This document shows positions 24,901-38,307 of a stretch of DNA of 64,000 nucleotides, in pieces (position 1 is the first letter of the stretch; each line of letters opens with the position of its first letter). Under the pieces are notes generated by a model, which made no database searches, was not told where the DNA came from, and saw nothing but the letters and a program-made list of their open reading frames with translations. Source of the DNA: Mesaphorura yosii (taxonomy: Eukaryota; Arthropoda; Collembola; Poduromorpha; Tullbergiidae). Both the position numbers and the translations under genes were made by a program. The stretch covers positions 310,001-374,000 of the forward strand of contig WIXG01000021.1 in the NCBI GenBank assembly GCA_009869945.1, given 5' to 3'.

Positions 24901-27900
24901 GCAGGTAGTTTTGGTATTGTAATCCAATTCTTTGTACTTTCACGCATTCTCGACGCATTTTCACTTTCGCAGTGCACAGCCAAATTATGGCTTCGCCAGC
25001 TCGCCCGACTACAATTTTGGAGTGCCATGCCGTTGCGCATATTTTGACGACGGAAGGTTCTGCATTCTAAAAATAGATATTTATGATTCCCTTGTGGATC
25101 AATAACCTTTCTCCTCTCTCTATTTTTACCCAATGGAACGTTCACTGCTTTTACACAGCACAGCACACAGAATTTTTTCATACGTGTGCATGTAAGTGCG
25201 TGTACGCAGGGCACAACGCGTGGAATAAAATATGGAGTGAAAACTGGAAGGCTCTTGCAGCCAGCCAGACTGCCTGCCTGCAAAATCGAACCTGACTTGA
25301 CTTGGCTTGGCTTGACTTTCTTTCTACCTTTCTGCCTTTCTCCCCTTCATTCAAGATCCATTTGAATTACGAATTGCTACATTATTGGTATTGGAATATT
25401 GGAAAGTTGTGAGCTTTTCAATTGCTGTACTGTCTACGAAACACTTTTCAACTTCGTTCGACTTCTTCTGCTAATGAATCAGTGTCCAGTAATTTCCTGG
25501 TCAGGCAAGTTAATTTTGGTCAAGGAAGAAGAAGTGCCGAAGACCAACAGTTGTTATTGTTATTGTTTACTGCTGTTGTTGTATGGTATCGGTATCATTA
25601 CGTTTACCAAAACAAAAACAACGGACTCGTGCCACGTGCCAGGAGCACGTTAATTACCCTTTACAGCGACGACCCGACTGAGCCTAACATTGTAAAGTGA
25701 CTTCATTCGCCTCGCGTGGGCGCCTGAACGCGTGTCGCGTGTTATGCATATATTAGGCTTAAGTGCTTCTGCTTCTAAAAATAAACTTCATTGCACTGCA
25801 ATGCACTGCAATGCACTGCAACGCAACGGCACGGAGTGCGGGAGCTCCGACTTTTAATTAGTGCCATAATTATAATGCACTCAATCTCACAACGCACAAG
25901 TTTGGAAGCCGGCAATTAAATTACGGTGTGGCGCAGGAATTTGATTTTGGTAACGACAGAGCCCCTTTTGTGGCAGGCAGGAAGCTTGAATTTCAGATTT
26001 CTTTTATCTTGAAGTTGGTTGTAAACTGTTTTTGACGGAGAGTAAATATTTCGTACCGTGCGCGTGTCCATTTTCATTCGCCGGTTCCGAACTCGGGAAG
26101 AAAAGACAGCAGCAGCAGAACAGCAACAACAGCGGGTTGGAAAATCAATTTGGAATAATGCGATTGTAGAATCCAGAATAAAAAGTAAAAGCATTATGCA
26201 AGAGGCACAATGCAGACTGCAGTAAATTTCCTTTCAAGAAATTCTAGACTAGAATCCTTATTTAGGAGTCTCAGAATCGAGAAAGATTGAAAGTTAGCGC
26301 GAAATGCGAAATTATGTGAAGACAAGTTGATGAATCTGGAATGAACATGAACGTAGAAGCGGATTGAAAAAATAACGAAATAGGAAGAAAGAAACAAAGC
26401 AGAAAGCAAAGCAGGCAAGATGAAAGTTGAGACAAGACGAAAGATAATAGAATGCGGATGGAAACGGAAATAATGAGCAGTCGGACGAAGACGAAGGCTT
26501 TCTTTGTATCAAGACGAAGATGGGAAAGAAGACGAAGTTCCTTGACTTGCTGACTGCCTAAAATACGAAAACAGTCCACCGGGTGTTATGCGTTGTGCAA
26601 TGCGAATGTACTGGTGTTAATTTTTCATTAGGATTGGAAAAGGCAATCAGACGAAGACGGAAGTCGAGAGAAAGGATGTGGAATAGTAAATGAAGTAAAA
26701 ATCGTTGCGTTGTTTTGCCTTTGAAGATGCGAGCAAAGATAAGAAGGAAGTGCACCGTTCGCTGGAGGAATACTGAACAGTAAATGAGTTGCTAAAAGGG
26801 TTTACGAGACAGGCGGACTCGCGGCTCTCACTCACGCTTACGGTTAAAAAGACTGGCGAGCGCACGGCTGGCTCTGAACGCTGAATTATGGAATTAAATG
26901 TTAAAGACCACTTACACAGGAATTGAATTGGAGAAGATCCTTCCAAGACCAAGACGGACACGGACACCACTTCTCGTTCTCGATTCTGCTCTCCAGTCGC
27001 CACGCGATTCTCGTCTGCTTCTTCGTGTTTGAAATCCAATTTGACTTGACAGTCTTCGTGTATCGCATTCGCACTTCACAGTAATACAAGGCAGAGTACT
27101 TTTGGATGGATGAATTCTGGTTTTGTAGTCATGGATCCGAATCTCGAAGATGACAGATGACGAATGTGAGGAGACGAGGAGACAAGATGATGGATGATTA
27201 AAACCTGCTCTCGTGTCACTCGTGTTCAGAGACTAAACGCAAGAGCAAACAGAGCAGAGCACCGCATCTTCAGTCAGTCAAAGTCGGAAGAAAGTATATC
27301 AAAATCTAAACACGATATGGCGCAGTTTTCCCGTTCACAAAGCATAAACATTGAATTGAATTTGAGGTGCACAGTATTTGATTTGATTCTGTTCGAGATG
27401 GAAATGGAAGAACGACTGACGACCGCGAGACTGAGATAAGACGTACGGAACACTGCAGAGATGAGCTGCTTTCACGAAGAAACTTTCACAGCATGACGTG
27501 CCCGCTTCGCTTCCAGAACGCTGCCATTATTATTCCAAAATGTATTCAATATATCAATCACAATTCACAGTCACAGCCGTTGCGTCGTGCTGCAGCGTTT
27601 GCTGTTTCTAGAACAGAAGTTACACAAAATTTATCGACGAAATGCCTGGTATCAAAAGCAAACGCAACGGAGAAAGTTTGCCGGAGTCTTCGTACGGCAC
27701 AAAACTGCTGCTGCTGGAGCCTCGCTCTCACCGATAAAACTAACGCGGAATCACAAAATCGCATATCAACGACAAGGCAATCCAAGCCAGCCGTGTTTTC
27801 GTGTTCTGCACTTTCACGTTCACGTTCGCATTTCGTGTGGTGTGGTGCGTGTTTGCCTGCAATCTGTCCTGACTCTGACTCCAAGCGAGCCAAGTACACA

Positions 27901-30900
27901 GCCAAGTCTTGAGTCTCGAGTCTGAGTCCCGGTTCAACGTTCACTGATGATGTGCAGCTTAGCTTAACGACTACAGGAGGAATGAGCGACTGCGACCAGA
28001 CCGACTACGGCAAACACCAGCAAACGTCTGCCGCCGCTGCTGCTTTCACTTCCTAGAAAAGCAGTAGCAGCAGCAACCTCTTGAAAATCTTTCTCCTGTG
28101 TTTCTCCTCATGCACAATGCAGCGCCTGGCCGTGCCGTTCCTGGTCTGAAACTGGAGAAAGGAGAAGAGAAAGAAGGCAAAGACCTCACAAGAGCTGCCT
28201 CTCCGACGTCTCTGCATTGCGAGTGCGAGCTGAGGCATTGGTTAGCTCATACCGTATAATATCATTATATTAGTCGAGATCCTCTATCAACTAGGCTTGG
28301 AATCGCACTGCAATGGAATGACAATGACAGAAATACAGAAATATGTATTTTGTGTACAGAACACAAAAGACGATGAAGAAAGAAGAAAAGGAATGGACGA
28401 GCGACCAAAATACTCCTGCCTCACAGCGCAACTAATCATCTGCTTTCTGCTGTCCATCCTCCTTGGTAAAGATGAAGAATCTTTGGACCTGTCATCCAAC
28501 GCTGGCACTGCATTGGAATACGAAGTATTATTAAGAAAGAGTCCGAACTGAAGCTGAAGCTAAGCAGTAAATCCTTTAGAAAGTCCTTTCTTCTAGCCCA
28601 ATGCTTCTTTCCTCTTACTGGCTTTCGTTTTGTTGTTGTATTTTGACTGCTGACTGCTGAATCCAGAACGCAGCGCGCTCAGGATTGGGCATTGAGCAAG
28701 AAAATCACACGCTCGTATTACATTTTACGTGGCAATGCGACGAAACTCACGAACCTAAAACGGATGCGACGCGAAATGTGAGTATGACGAGTTGTGACGA
28801 CTGGATTTTGACTTACCACAATTTCTCTCCGACTCTCTGCACGGCGCGGCCGGCAAAGCCAAAGCCAAGCCAATGCCTGGCCTAAGCCTAAGCAGAAAAT
28901 CCTTTAAAAAAGATCTCCGTCTCCAGTGTCCAGTATTCTGCGCGCCTTGGAGTGGAATGCGGACAGAATTCAGCACGAAGCAATGTACAAGAACGTGTAA
29001 TTCGATACGGGACGCAGACACAAGAAATATCCCAATTTGAAAGCGAATACCGAATTTGCAGGGCAAACACGCGACACGAGGCGCTAACACAAAGCAAAGC
29101 ACGGGCACGATTTCCAAGCACCCAAGTACGAATTTTTTATGCGTACATGTTAAACACTCGCCTCGCCTTCCGCGCTCGACGACGCATTGACAGATGAAAG
29201 CCAAGACAAAGCAAAACAGCACCACCGAGCTAACAAGCTAACGAGGTTTACTTTTACTTTTAGGTTCGTGATTCGTGAATTTTCTCCGAAAGCGAACTCC
29301 GATTTTATGTTTACCGTTCGACTCTCGCCTGTGCAAATATTCCACGTCTCCGCGCACTCAAAGGTTTGCCGTATCGACATCGATTTGACGTGGAGCTATG
29401 AAGTGAACTAAAACTACTTGTATGACGTCTATCAAGTCTATCATGCCAAGACAAGAATTTAATGATCATCATTGCCTTCGCTGCCATCGCCGTTGCCAGC
29501 CCAGACCGGAATAGGAACCGTAAAGAATATGGTTGAAATTCGAGCTTTGGGACTGGGAATTCGAATACGACAATCGGCAGTCGTAAAGTCGAACACGCAT
29601 GCAGTACGCAAAGACAGACCGGAACAGGACAAAGTCTTTTGTAGACCGTGGTCGTCGCCGTAAGTAATAAGTAATAATCATAATCATAATTTCAATGAGT
29701 ATGTCTTCACATTCTGGCTGCTCCCTTCAGTCAGCCAGCCAGTCGTCATATTTCCTAGTGCCAGCATTTTTCTAACCCAGAATTGGCATCGTTAACCACA
29801 GAACACTTACACTTACAAGGCGTAATGTGTAATAAGCAATAAAAATTCTGGAGCCTGCCTGGAAGCTGGAATTTCCGAGTTTCTTCTAATATAAGCACGA
29901 ATCTAATTTAAATATTTCTGGCTTGTCAACAAGCTGGGTCCCCTCTCTCGCCTTTGCCGCTGACGACAGTACGAAAGACGTGGCTAATGACAATTTTAAT
30001 AAACCACTCGCCTCAAAATTCATTTTATTACGTGAAGCTTTTTGGGGTCGGGCGAGTGGAGAGAAAAACAGAAAGCAGACAGGACAAGTGCGCATACTGA
30101 TTGAGTCAATTAAGCGAGCGAAGCCTCGGAGCCTGTGGCGTGCAGAGACCGAAAGACCACAGACTGCAGCGAGTTAGCGAGCATGCTGCATGCATCAATT
30201 AATCCGGACATTGTCAAGAGGAACAGCACACTACAACGACAAGCTCATCAGCTTAGCGTACCAGAAGAGTTACTCGCCGCGCCGTCGTCACCGCATTTGT
30301 GTTGACAGCTAGGCATCTGTATTCGTATTCGTATCCGTATCCTTATCCGCGTATTAGCCTAAGCATAAACACGGCGAAAGAGGCTCGGGACGCACGGGAT
30401 CAACAAAGTTTTCCATGCGTGTGAATGTGAAGTATGAAATATGAAGAGTTTACCGGAGTCTGCCAGCCAACTTTTACTATTAATGAATGTAAAAAATGAA
30501 AGTTAAGTTGTTGCTTGAGGAAAGTTGAAGTTGAAGGAGAACAGAGCAGAGCAGAGGAGAAAAGTTGTTCGGTCGCTTGACATGCTCAATATTTGTCTGG
30601 CTCTTACGCGCGTGGTGCATTTTGCTTGTGTGGGGATGGTGCATGGTGCATGCAGGCTGGAGGCTCGGAAGCCTAAAATATGATTATGCGTACGCATACG
30701 CATACGCGAAAGCGTGTAACTTGTAACTAGGAAACTCGGAAACTGCCTGCTTGTCTGTCTGCCGCGCAGCAATGCAAACACTAAATTTATAAGCAGACTC
30801 GATGCTTGTTGCCACTTTCACCAGCACGGCACACCAGCGCGCCGTGGCCCAAGCACAATATTGCAAGAAGAGTCCAACATTGAAAGAACGCATAAGACGG

Positions 30901-32338
30901 ATGTGAAATGAAAGAAAAGGTACGTGGATCGATCAGCCAGGCAGAAGCAGAATGCAGAAGTGGAAGAGAAAGTTGAAAACTTTCGCCTCGCCTTGTCTGT
31001 TTCGTGCACTGCACTCGACAAGATTCAGCAGCGAAACGCAACGTAGAAAATTATTTTACAAGAGATGAAAAGCAGTCTTACGTGTAGCCAAAGCAAACGG
31101 AGAATGAAAATAGAACGCATCAATCCAATTTCAGTTACACGATTCATTTTGAGTTTCTGAGGTTCGGCTCGCGTTTCTGCGTTTGCTGGCTACTGGAATC
31201 ATAAACATTTGCCATGCCATGACACGCCACGCCGAGCAATAAAATGGCAATGGGATGTTCTACTCTCGTAGCCTGGCTTGGCTTGAGAGCTGCTGAGACT
31301 GAGGATTAGATCAGGCGGAAACGAAAATAGAAAATAATACCAAGCCAGCCAAGTCAGCCACAAAAACTGAGCCTGCCTTCCTCATTTTTTGGCAAAGCAT
31401 TTTATGTCCGTCCATCTTTCATAACCATCTAATAAAACGCGTGGTCTTGGCGCGTTATGAAATAAAAGTCTTTTGCTCGGCTCGGACTGCGATTTGCTTC
31501 CGGTTGCCAAAATCTTGCAGAAGCTGGATTTCGAATTGTATTTCCACAACCACAAAGCCAAAGCGACTCAGCTCGACTCTGCAGGGCTCTTGACATGTAT
31601 TTAATGCATTTGTCATGTACATTTTCATTGATTAAGGATTCTATTACGGATCGCGTCTAGCGTCTTTGTCCACCAAGGTATGCCATAATCGGATTGAATC
31701 GTAAAAGTCGTCGTCCGCCAAGTAGAGATTTTATTTTTATTACTGACCAGACGCAGACCAAGATTGAATTGAATTGAATCAAGAACAAGATTACAATTAC
31801 AGGACAATCATTCGTAAGTGGATTGAAATCGAGATATGTTTTGCTATACTGCAACTGTACTGGAAAAGATTAAGGCCGAAGTTGAGATTTACGATCCGCT
31901 ACCAAAATTCTTATTGTTACTACTTAAGACCGTAAAACGCTAACGCATAATGCACAAGATTCCAAGAAGTTGAAGGATCACTTTAAAATGCAATTTACAA
32001 TGTTGGTCGATGAAAGTTTAAAAGTACGCAATCACAATTTCACAATCTTCTAGCAGTTATTCAAGTAGTACTTAGCTGGCGATTAGCGAGAGTGGAAAGT
32101 GGAAATGTTAAAGCCATTGTTGATTGTTGCCATTGTTAGTAATTAATTGTAATCGTAATTCATGTAAAAGTTAATTGTCAATTGAATAATCCAAAATTCT
32201 ACTCTTCTATCTTCTTTCTTAGGCTAGGTCAAGTAAAGGACAATTTAAGAGCACAAGAGTTGTCTCTCCAGTGGAGTGGGCGATGGCGAGTTCGATTAGA
32301 TTAGGAATTTGGTCAGGTATGGCGTGGCGTGATGCGGT
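21917..32338. other. Gene-poor interval between the mariner element and the BTB gene
   Basis: About 10.4 kb in which no exon chain with family resemblance or consistent phase was found. It holds many imperfect short repeats, including a 10-bp unit repeated three times at 25791-25820. A possible minus-strand splice donor (GTAAGTGG near 26919) follows an open stretch; it could end a distal untranslated exon of RhoGAP100F, but nothing proves it. Open frames of 130-145 codons (23819-24256 plus, 26647-27039 minus, 27493-27912 plus) were judged accidental. Confidence 0.5.
25791..25820. repeat. Three tandem copies of the 10-mer ATGCACTGCA
   Basis: The first copy differs from the other two by one base, and a decayed fourth copy follows. 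The same TGCACTGCA core occurs singly at many other places in the window, so this looks like a local expansion of a word common in this genome. Confidence 0.9.
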
Positions 32339-33938
32339 TCAAATCTTGACCATGTTTATGTTCGTCATGTGAAATAATTCGAACATTAGCTCAGGATGGG
32401 CGAGAGTGAATTGCTTGAAACCATCCGAGTTGGCCAAGAATTTGTCTCGGTGACTGAAAAAACGCGGTCAGTCAATTAATGTGCGTGTTTTACCGATAAG
32501 CTGAATATTGTCAGCCTACCTCAGAATGAGCCTCTTCGTTGTCTGCACGAGGATTTTTCCATTGAATTTTGATCCCAAGGAATACATTTCCGCTAGATTA
32601 TCGAGGGTGACCCGGCAAGCCAAGTGTCTTTCACATTTAGCGTGTAAATCATCCACCAAGTACTTGTCTGACGCTTCGAACAAACTGACCACATTCTGTT
32701 CAAAGTCTTCAACGTCCCCGCAATACATAAACCGGAGAACCTCTTTGAAGATTGCTGGCTCACAATCAGCTACCCGCAGGATCAGACCTTGGCCGCTGAT
32801 GTCTTGCAGTGTGTTAAACTCGTTTTGGAAATATTTACTGCGCGCTGAAATAAAAATTGACGAAATAGCCAGTTAGCCTGATTAGTGTGCGCGCGCTAAA
32901 AAAAATTATTTACCTGATAAGATTAGGCGGTGGGCTGGAAACTCGTGAATTCCGCAAATGAACTTTACATCCGACAGTGATTCCTTTAAAAAGTAAGGCT
33001 TCGTATCCAGCATACCTCCATGACTAATGAACGGCAGGTGCAGATCTTGTATCGTTGTCTCCAGCGTGAATTTCACAGGTTTAACTAAGGAGAGGGAGAG
33101 GAATTTCGAATTTCATTTCTCCTGCATTTGTTTCTTGCAATTTTGGTTATAAAACTAATTTTCTATCCGTGTCCTTACATTCTCTTTTGATGATTGTCAT
33201 TGTGAATCGAAGTTCCGTCACCTTGTCATTCCACGCGTTAATATTTTCGAAACTATCAGCTGCCCATACCCAATGTCTGTAATTCTGATGGTTGTAAATA
33301 CCAAAGTCCTGTTCACAATCTCTTGACGGAGTCCCCATGGCCTTCAGTTCTTTCTCCGATCCACCGAAGCTGTACGGGTCGTTGTTGTCGGTCAGAAATC
33401 GCACTTTTAAATTCGACATCAGAATTTCCATGTCTGACTTTTCCTTTGGTAGTAAGGACACGAACACAACGATGTCCAGCGTCTGTGGGTCGGGAGCGGC
33501 TGGCTGAACTGGTTGATACTCGTATGGATTCACAGGCTTAGGCTCTTTTTTGATTATCTGACCATTTCTTGCAAAGCAAAGCTTGCTGCATAATATAATT
33601 AAGTAGTTGAACTTCGATCATGATCGGCTAATAATGAAATCAGTTGAATCAGTACAACTTACATCGAATGGTGAACTGTTTGCAGAACTCCAGTCGTGAA
33701 ATGAATGTCTTCTGTAGAAAAACTTGGTGGCTGCTTAGCGAGCTGCTCCATTAATTCATTCTTAGGAGGAACCTTCACGGCGAATATGTACGTGTCTTCT
33801 TCCTTCGTCCCACACTGCACAAGTTACCAAAAAGCAAATGCAATTTAGATGTCTTACTGATTGCTAGTTTGTAATTAATTGCTATTACATCTCTTTCCTA
33901 ATTTTCCATACCTCTAGCCTGAAGCTCCTCGTCTCCAT
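32339..33938 (-). CDS. BTB/POZ domain protein, 398 residues, complete
   Basis: Six minus-strand exons, 33938-33912, 33814-33663, 33585-33179, 33084-32914, 32844-32520 and 32453-32339, join in phase to 398 codons plus TGA. The start METRSFRLE follows an in-frame TAG six bases upstream. Residues 1-195 form an N-terminal region with the stretch NYRHWVWAADSFENINAWND; it may be a divergent MATH/TRAF-like fold, but I cannot confirm that. The BTB domain covers about 225-330, with SDVKFICGIHEFPAHRLILS, then ARSKYFQNEF, then EVLRFMYCGDVEDFEQN. A short BACK-like tail follows, with KYLVDDLHAKCERHL, and the protein ends NMVKI. Proteins of this kind (the SPOP, TDPOZ and MATH-BTB group) usually act as Cullin-3 substrate adaptors; that role is inferred here. 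No Kelch repeats or zinc fingers follow the BTB domain. Confidence 0.88.
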
Positions 33939-34241
33939 CTTCTAGCCACGGTACACGATAAGTTGGTCAGGTCAGGTTCAAATCTTCTTATCACCAAAAG
34001 CTACACTGTAACCAAGAAAACTTGTTATTTGAGAAGTTCTACTTTCAATTTGAACACATCAGTTTGTCAAACAAATCGTACCTGATTCAAAAAGCACCAA
34101 TCCGTTCCATTCCCAATTAGACTAGTCAGTTATTTCTTATCTTATCTGCCGATTGCCGATGTCGCAATTATAGACTACGGAAACACTTTACGTCAAATCG
34201 GAGCACTGCTTGCAGTACGCAATTGCACTAATGATACTTAC

Positions 34242-35279
34242 GATACGAATGACTCACTGACATGCGAGGGCTTGCGGACATAAATAACAGATTAAGATAC
34301 GGTGAATCTAAATCTACTAGCGGGTCTCTAGCGAATGGCACCTCTTCTAAGGAATTTCGTCCACAGTACGTCAAACTGCGCTCTACGTGAGCCCAATCGG
34401 GTGAATCAAGTAAACTCAAGGCAAAGCCAAGTGGGACAGCAATAAACACAGGCACACAACACAAGTTGAACTCTTCGAGGGATTTGTTTACGTAATAGTA
34501 GAAATAGAACCAGAGCCAGTGTACCACATGACTATGACACCACAGCTGGGAACGGGCCACTGCAGCCAGTATTGGCTTTGGCTTTTGATTTTACTCAGTG
34601 CGTCATAACTGTTCATCAACGCGAGGACGTCATTGTCATCGTTAAAGTACAGGAAATTGGAGCGTGGCTCCTACGTCATGTACTTCGTCGCCGTGAACTG
34701 TTGGACAAGTGGAATCGGATGGCAGCATTTGCCTTGGCATTTGATTGACATCGACATCGACTGTCCCACTGGTCCTGGCGACCCTTCGGCGCTGCGGTCG
34801 TGCTGACTGTATTCAGCATTGCTGGCGTGGCTGTTGATTCAACAAGTTCCATCAATGCCTCAATGCTAATCAATTCAGAAGCACGGTCGAATGTCAAGGA
34901 AGCTCCGGAATGCATTACGCTAAAAAATAAATGCGCATGTGCTACTTAAGCATTGCATAAAGTTAGTTGACGTTTCGTGAGTCCATGGCCATATTCACGT
35001 GCGCCCATTGTTTAATGCAATGTTTACCGGCTTGGCGTAGTACAGCAAATTCGTTGCGGCTGTCAACAGACCATTACAACGCGTCCGCTTTCTTGAGGCG
35101 ATCGTGATCGTGACACGATGTAAAGTGACAATGTGCACTGGAATCAGCGAGCATGAAGTAATCCGAACAAACTCAAACAGATAACAGAGAAGAGGGATTG
35201 ACACATCCTGTCTTTTGAAGAGACGTACGCGTACGTGGATATTAGAAACGAAAGCTGGCAGTTTGCATTCAAAAGACAT
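34242..35279 (-). pseudogene. Unrecognised coding-like segments, possibly a decayed or misread minus-strand gene
   Basis: Four observations. (a) A 94-codon open frame from ATG 35279 ends at a possible donor after the GGGCGCAC near 35000. A strong acceptor (ATTTATTTTTTAG) about 80 bases on continues in matching phase into MHSGASLTFDRASELISIEA. (b) A second frame of that exon reads SMSIKCQGKCCHPIPLVQQ up to a donor at 34674. An ideal 66-base intron (34609-34674) then leads in phase to YDALSKIKSQSQYWLQW, ending at TAA 34488. (c) A third frame, hydrophobic, includes EEFNLCCVPVFIAVPLGFA and ends at the strong donor GTAAGTATC (exon end 34242). (d) I cannot connect a, b and c without a frameshift. 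It could be a pseudogene, several alternative exons, noncoding 5' exons of the BTB gene, or chance. No family recognised. Confidence 0.25.
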
Positions 35280-38229
35280 GCTTTTATGGAGCTGGAACTG
35301 AAATTGCTGAATTTATGCTGAATTTATTATTTGTTTGCCTGCTTCGAGTTTATGTTTGCTGTTTTCTGCTTGCGGCTGATTGTCAACTTGAAGCTCAATG
35401 CGTGAATTGTGAGTCAAACAGCTTTGAATTGAAAACGAACTTGGAACTTACAAATTCATCGCATTCGCACTCGTATTTTTGTCACACCCACGTATCGAAG
35501 GACGATCCGTTCAATTAATTTCTTCGAATCACCTGTAATAAACTATGAAATGAACCTCCGGGCAGGCAAAGCTGAAAATCACATCGCACGAACAATCATT
35601 TAATTTTCATCAATCTGGCATCCTCTCATCATTAATCTTTCACACTCCAAGCTCGGCTCAAACTCGCAGACGCAGTTTTCACGCATGCAGACAGTGCATG
35701 GACATGAAAATTCAAAACCTGTTCGGGTGGCTCGGCAAGGCGCAAGATCAAATCAAGTTTACTCATCTTTTCGCAGTGATTCGCAGGAAAATGCGTTTTG
35801 AATTATAGTCATGTATCATTCTCCAATATTACTTGTCTTAACTAAACTGCATCCTGCCCAACTTAAGTAATTGGTCCGCCGCTTCGCAGATCGCAGGTTG
35901 TGCCCGTGTTTTTGTTTATTACGGCCAAAGGCAATGCAGATAAGTCTGGCAGGAAGGCAGGTTGAACTCTTAACTCGGTCCGACACGGTCGCTGATTTCC
36001 CTTTCCATTCGCCATGCAGTAAAAAGCGAGCAGGGGTAGGGCAAAGAAAATTCACACTCACACGGCCCGCACGGACATAAAAATATTTTATACAGGTAAA
36101 ATTTATGCGAAACTCAAGACTCAAGACCATAAAGCAAGACAATGTACAAAAAAAACGTCTTGCCCGTGTTTACTTTTTATTATTCCACTTGATATTATCT
36201 TCATCATCATCAAAAGAGCCATAGCCATAAGACAGAAGAGATTAAAGAGCTGGACCACGACCCAGCAACAACAGAATGCAATTACAAGCAACAATTCAGC
36301 CTGCAGTGTACAGCACAAATACCGCCAACGACCGGCAGGCAGGGGTTGAATTTTCATTTTACATGGAGTGTGAGAAGTGCGACGAGTCGTACATACTTTT
36401 TCGCCCTCGGAGTCTGAATTATGTTCACAATTTACATTCCCAACGCCAGTGCCAGTGCCAGCAATGGTAATCGTAATGGTACATGAATTGTGTGGAAGAA
36501 TAATAATATGTAATTAATGTACGTATAAATGTAGTCGTGGCATATCCCAAACGCAGATGCAATGCGGACAAAGTCTGAATTTTTCCTTTCAACCCTTTCC
36601 ATTTCATACCCACTCCATTCCACTTCTTCTTTCTCGAGATTCGAGATGCATTCAGTTTCAGTCGCTGTCTTGCTTTCAGACGCGGAGGTGGTCCACATTT
36701 TATCGCAAAGCAGGTCGCAAGCCGAGCCTAAGCTCTAAGTCGTTGAATCGTGACTTTTTACCACAATTCTCGCATTTTAAATAATCATTTACGTGATTTA
36801 CGTGATTTGCTGCGCCTTTTACGTGCTGGACTGCATAAATGGGAAATTTTTTTCACGTGTTAGAGTGTTAACGCGTCTGCGTCAAAATTCACGGCGTGAA
36901 AAGTGAAAAATTATTGCAACAGACGCAGCACGCTTGATTTGGCTGCCTTGGCTCGTTCTTCTTCAATCATGCGTCTCCTGCCTGGTTGCTGGCCCGGCTG
37001 GCTTGAAGCCTGATTGCGATTGTGGGCATTAATTGCACTGTTTCAACGGTGCACTCGGACGCACACAAATTAAGCATGTAGCTGAAAAGTAATAGAAAGA
37101 GTAGAAACTGTGGAGTGACAGTGAAGTGAATGTGAAGTGAGCGCCTGGCCATCGATTAATGAGGAAGTCAAATTATTGGAGTATTTAGAATTGTCGTGTC
37201 GAGTCGTATTGTTGGGCTGTCTCCCTTTTAATCTCTGACTCTCAACCACTTGACTCAAGTTAACGCAAACGCAACGCTCAAGTACATCATGGCCCACGGT
37301 CATTTTCTGAGCTGTCGTTGCTGATGTAACCGTCCACGATCAATGTAAGCCTGGGCTAGTCGGAGATCTTAATTCTGTGATTCTGTCATAACACCCATAA
37401 CTTTGTGTAATGAATCGCTTGATGTACGATTAAAATGAGTATTAAACTCTCCAGACTGCAGAAAGGCAGGGCACGGGGACGGCGAATTCGCCTGTTGTCT
37501 CGCACAAGCGACGGTGACGAGCCGTGTCAGGTGGGCCAACGCGCGTGTCGTACTTGATGCTGTAATTACGATGCAAATTAGCAAAAACCAGAGCCAATTC
37601 ACGAGAAGAGATAAGCAACGTAAATATTTTGATGCGGTCATCAAAACAATTCATGCATGCATTCACCCTAATCGTCCAATTCGTTCTCGGCAGGGCAGAA
37701 CAATAAACTCCGCTAATTAGACAATCGTTCACTCATTTACTACTTCATTACCACCTTTAATAAAGTTTATATACTACAATGAAAATATTTGTCCTTGGCC
37801 GGGGATCGCAAAATGTAAATAGATACGTCATTTAACTATTTAATTAGCGTGCGTGTGTTTCGAATGAACTGCACTGCAATTGTGCATTGACATTGACGCG
37901 TTGCGCAGGAGCTTTCTAAGCGACTACGCGTTCGCGTGCCAGTTACGATGCGTGATCTGGTATTATCGAGTTTGCATTCAAATTATCAGGAAATTCGCAC
38001 ATCAAATCAACAATCAAAAATAAATCTTGTGTGTTGTCTGGCACTCGCAATTAAATTTTTAAGCCTCAACCTAGCATGAAGCATGAAAACCTGTTGATTG
38101 GGTATTTAGGATAAAAAATCATTAACTCACATCAGTAATCAATGTTGAATATTTAACTACTAATGCAAATAGACGCATTGTTTATGATTAATGCCCAATT
38201 TTCCAATTTGCGATGTACTTTCATTTCTA
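35280..38229. other. Interval upstream of the glutamate transporter gene
   Basis: No supported gene. It should contain the promoter and any 5' noncoding exon of the transporter, because an acceptor (TCATTTCTAG, last base 38230) lies 77 bases before the ATG. A 67-codon open frame at 35315-35518 begins with a hydrophobic stretch, but nothing else supports it. Confidence 0.5.
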
Positions 38230-38307
38230 GAGCATTTCTTTGAAGTCTCATTCGACATCTGCAAACCGAACCCTGCACAAGCACAGCCCACGAGCTCGCT
38301 CTCCAAA

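Noticed and set aside
26647-27039. Open stretch ending at a good minus-strand donor (GTAAGTGG) as the first exon of RhoGAP100F
   Set aside because: The donor is plausible, but nothing else ties it to the gene 7.5 kb away; transcript data would be needed.
35315-35518. 67-codon frame beginning with a signal-peptide-like stretch and several cysteines
   Set aside because: The hydrophobic start comes from T-rich sequence. No cleavage-site logic, propeptide or homologue could be shown.
38191-38307. Upstream in-frame ATG that would add 39 residues to the glutamate transporter
   Set aside because: A good acceptor (TCATTTCTAG ending at 38230) lies inside this stretch, so the upstream ATG is probably intronic; the ATG at 38308 has the better context.
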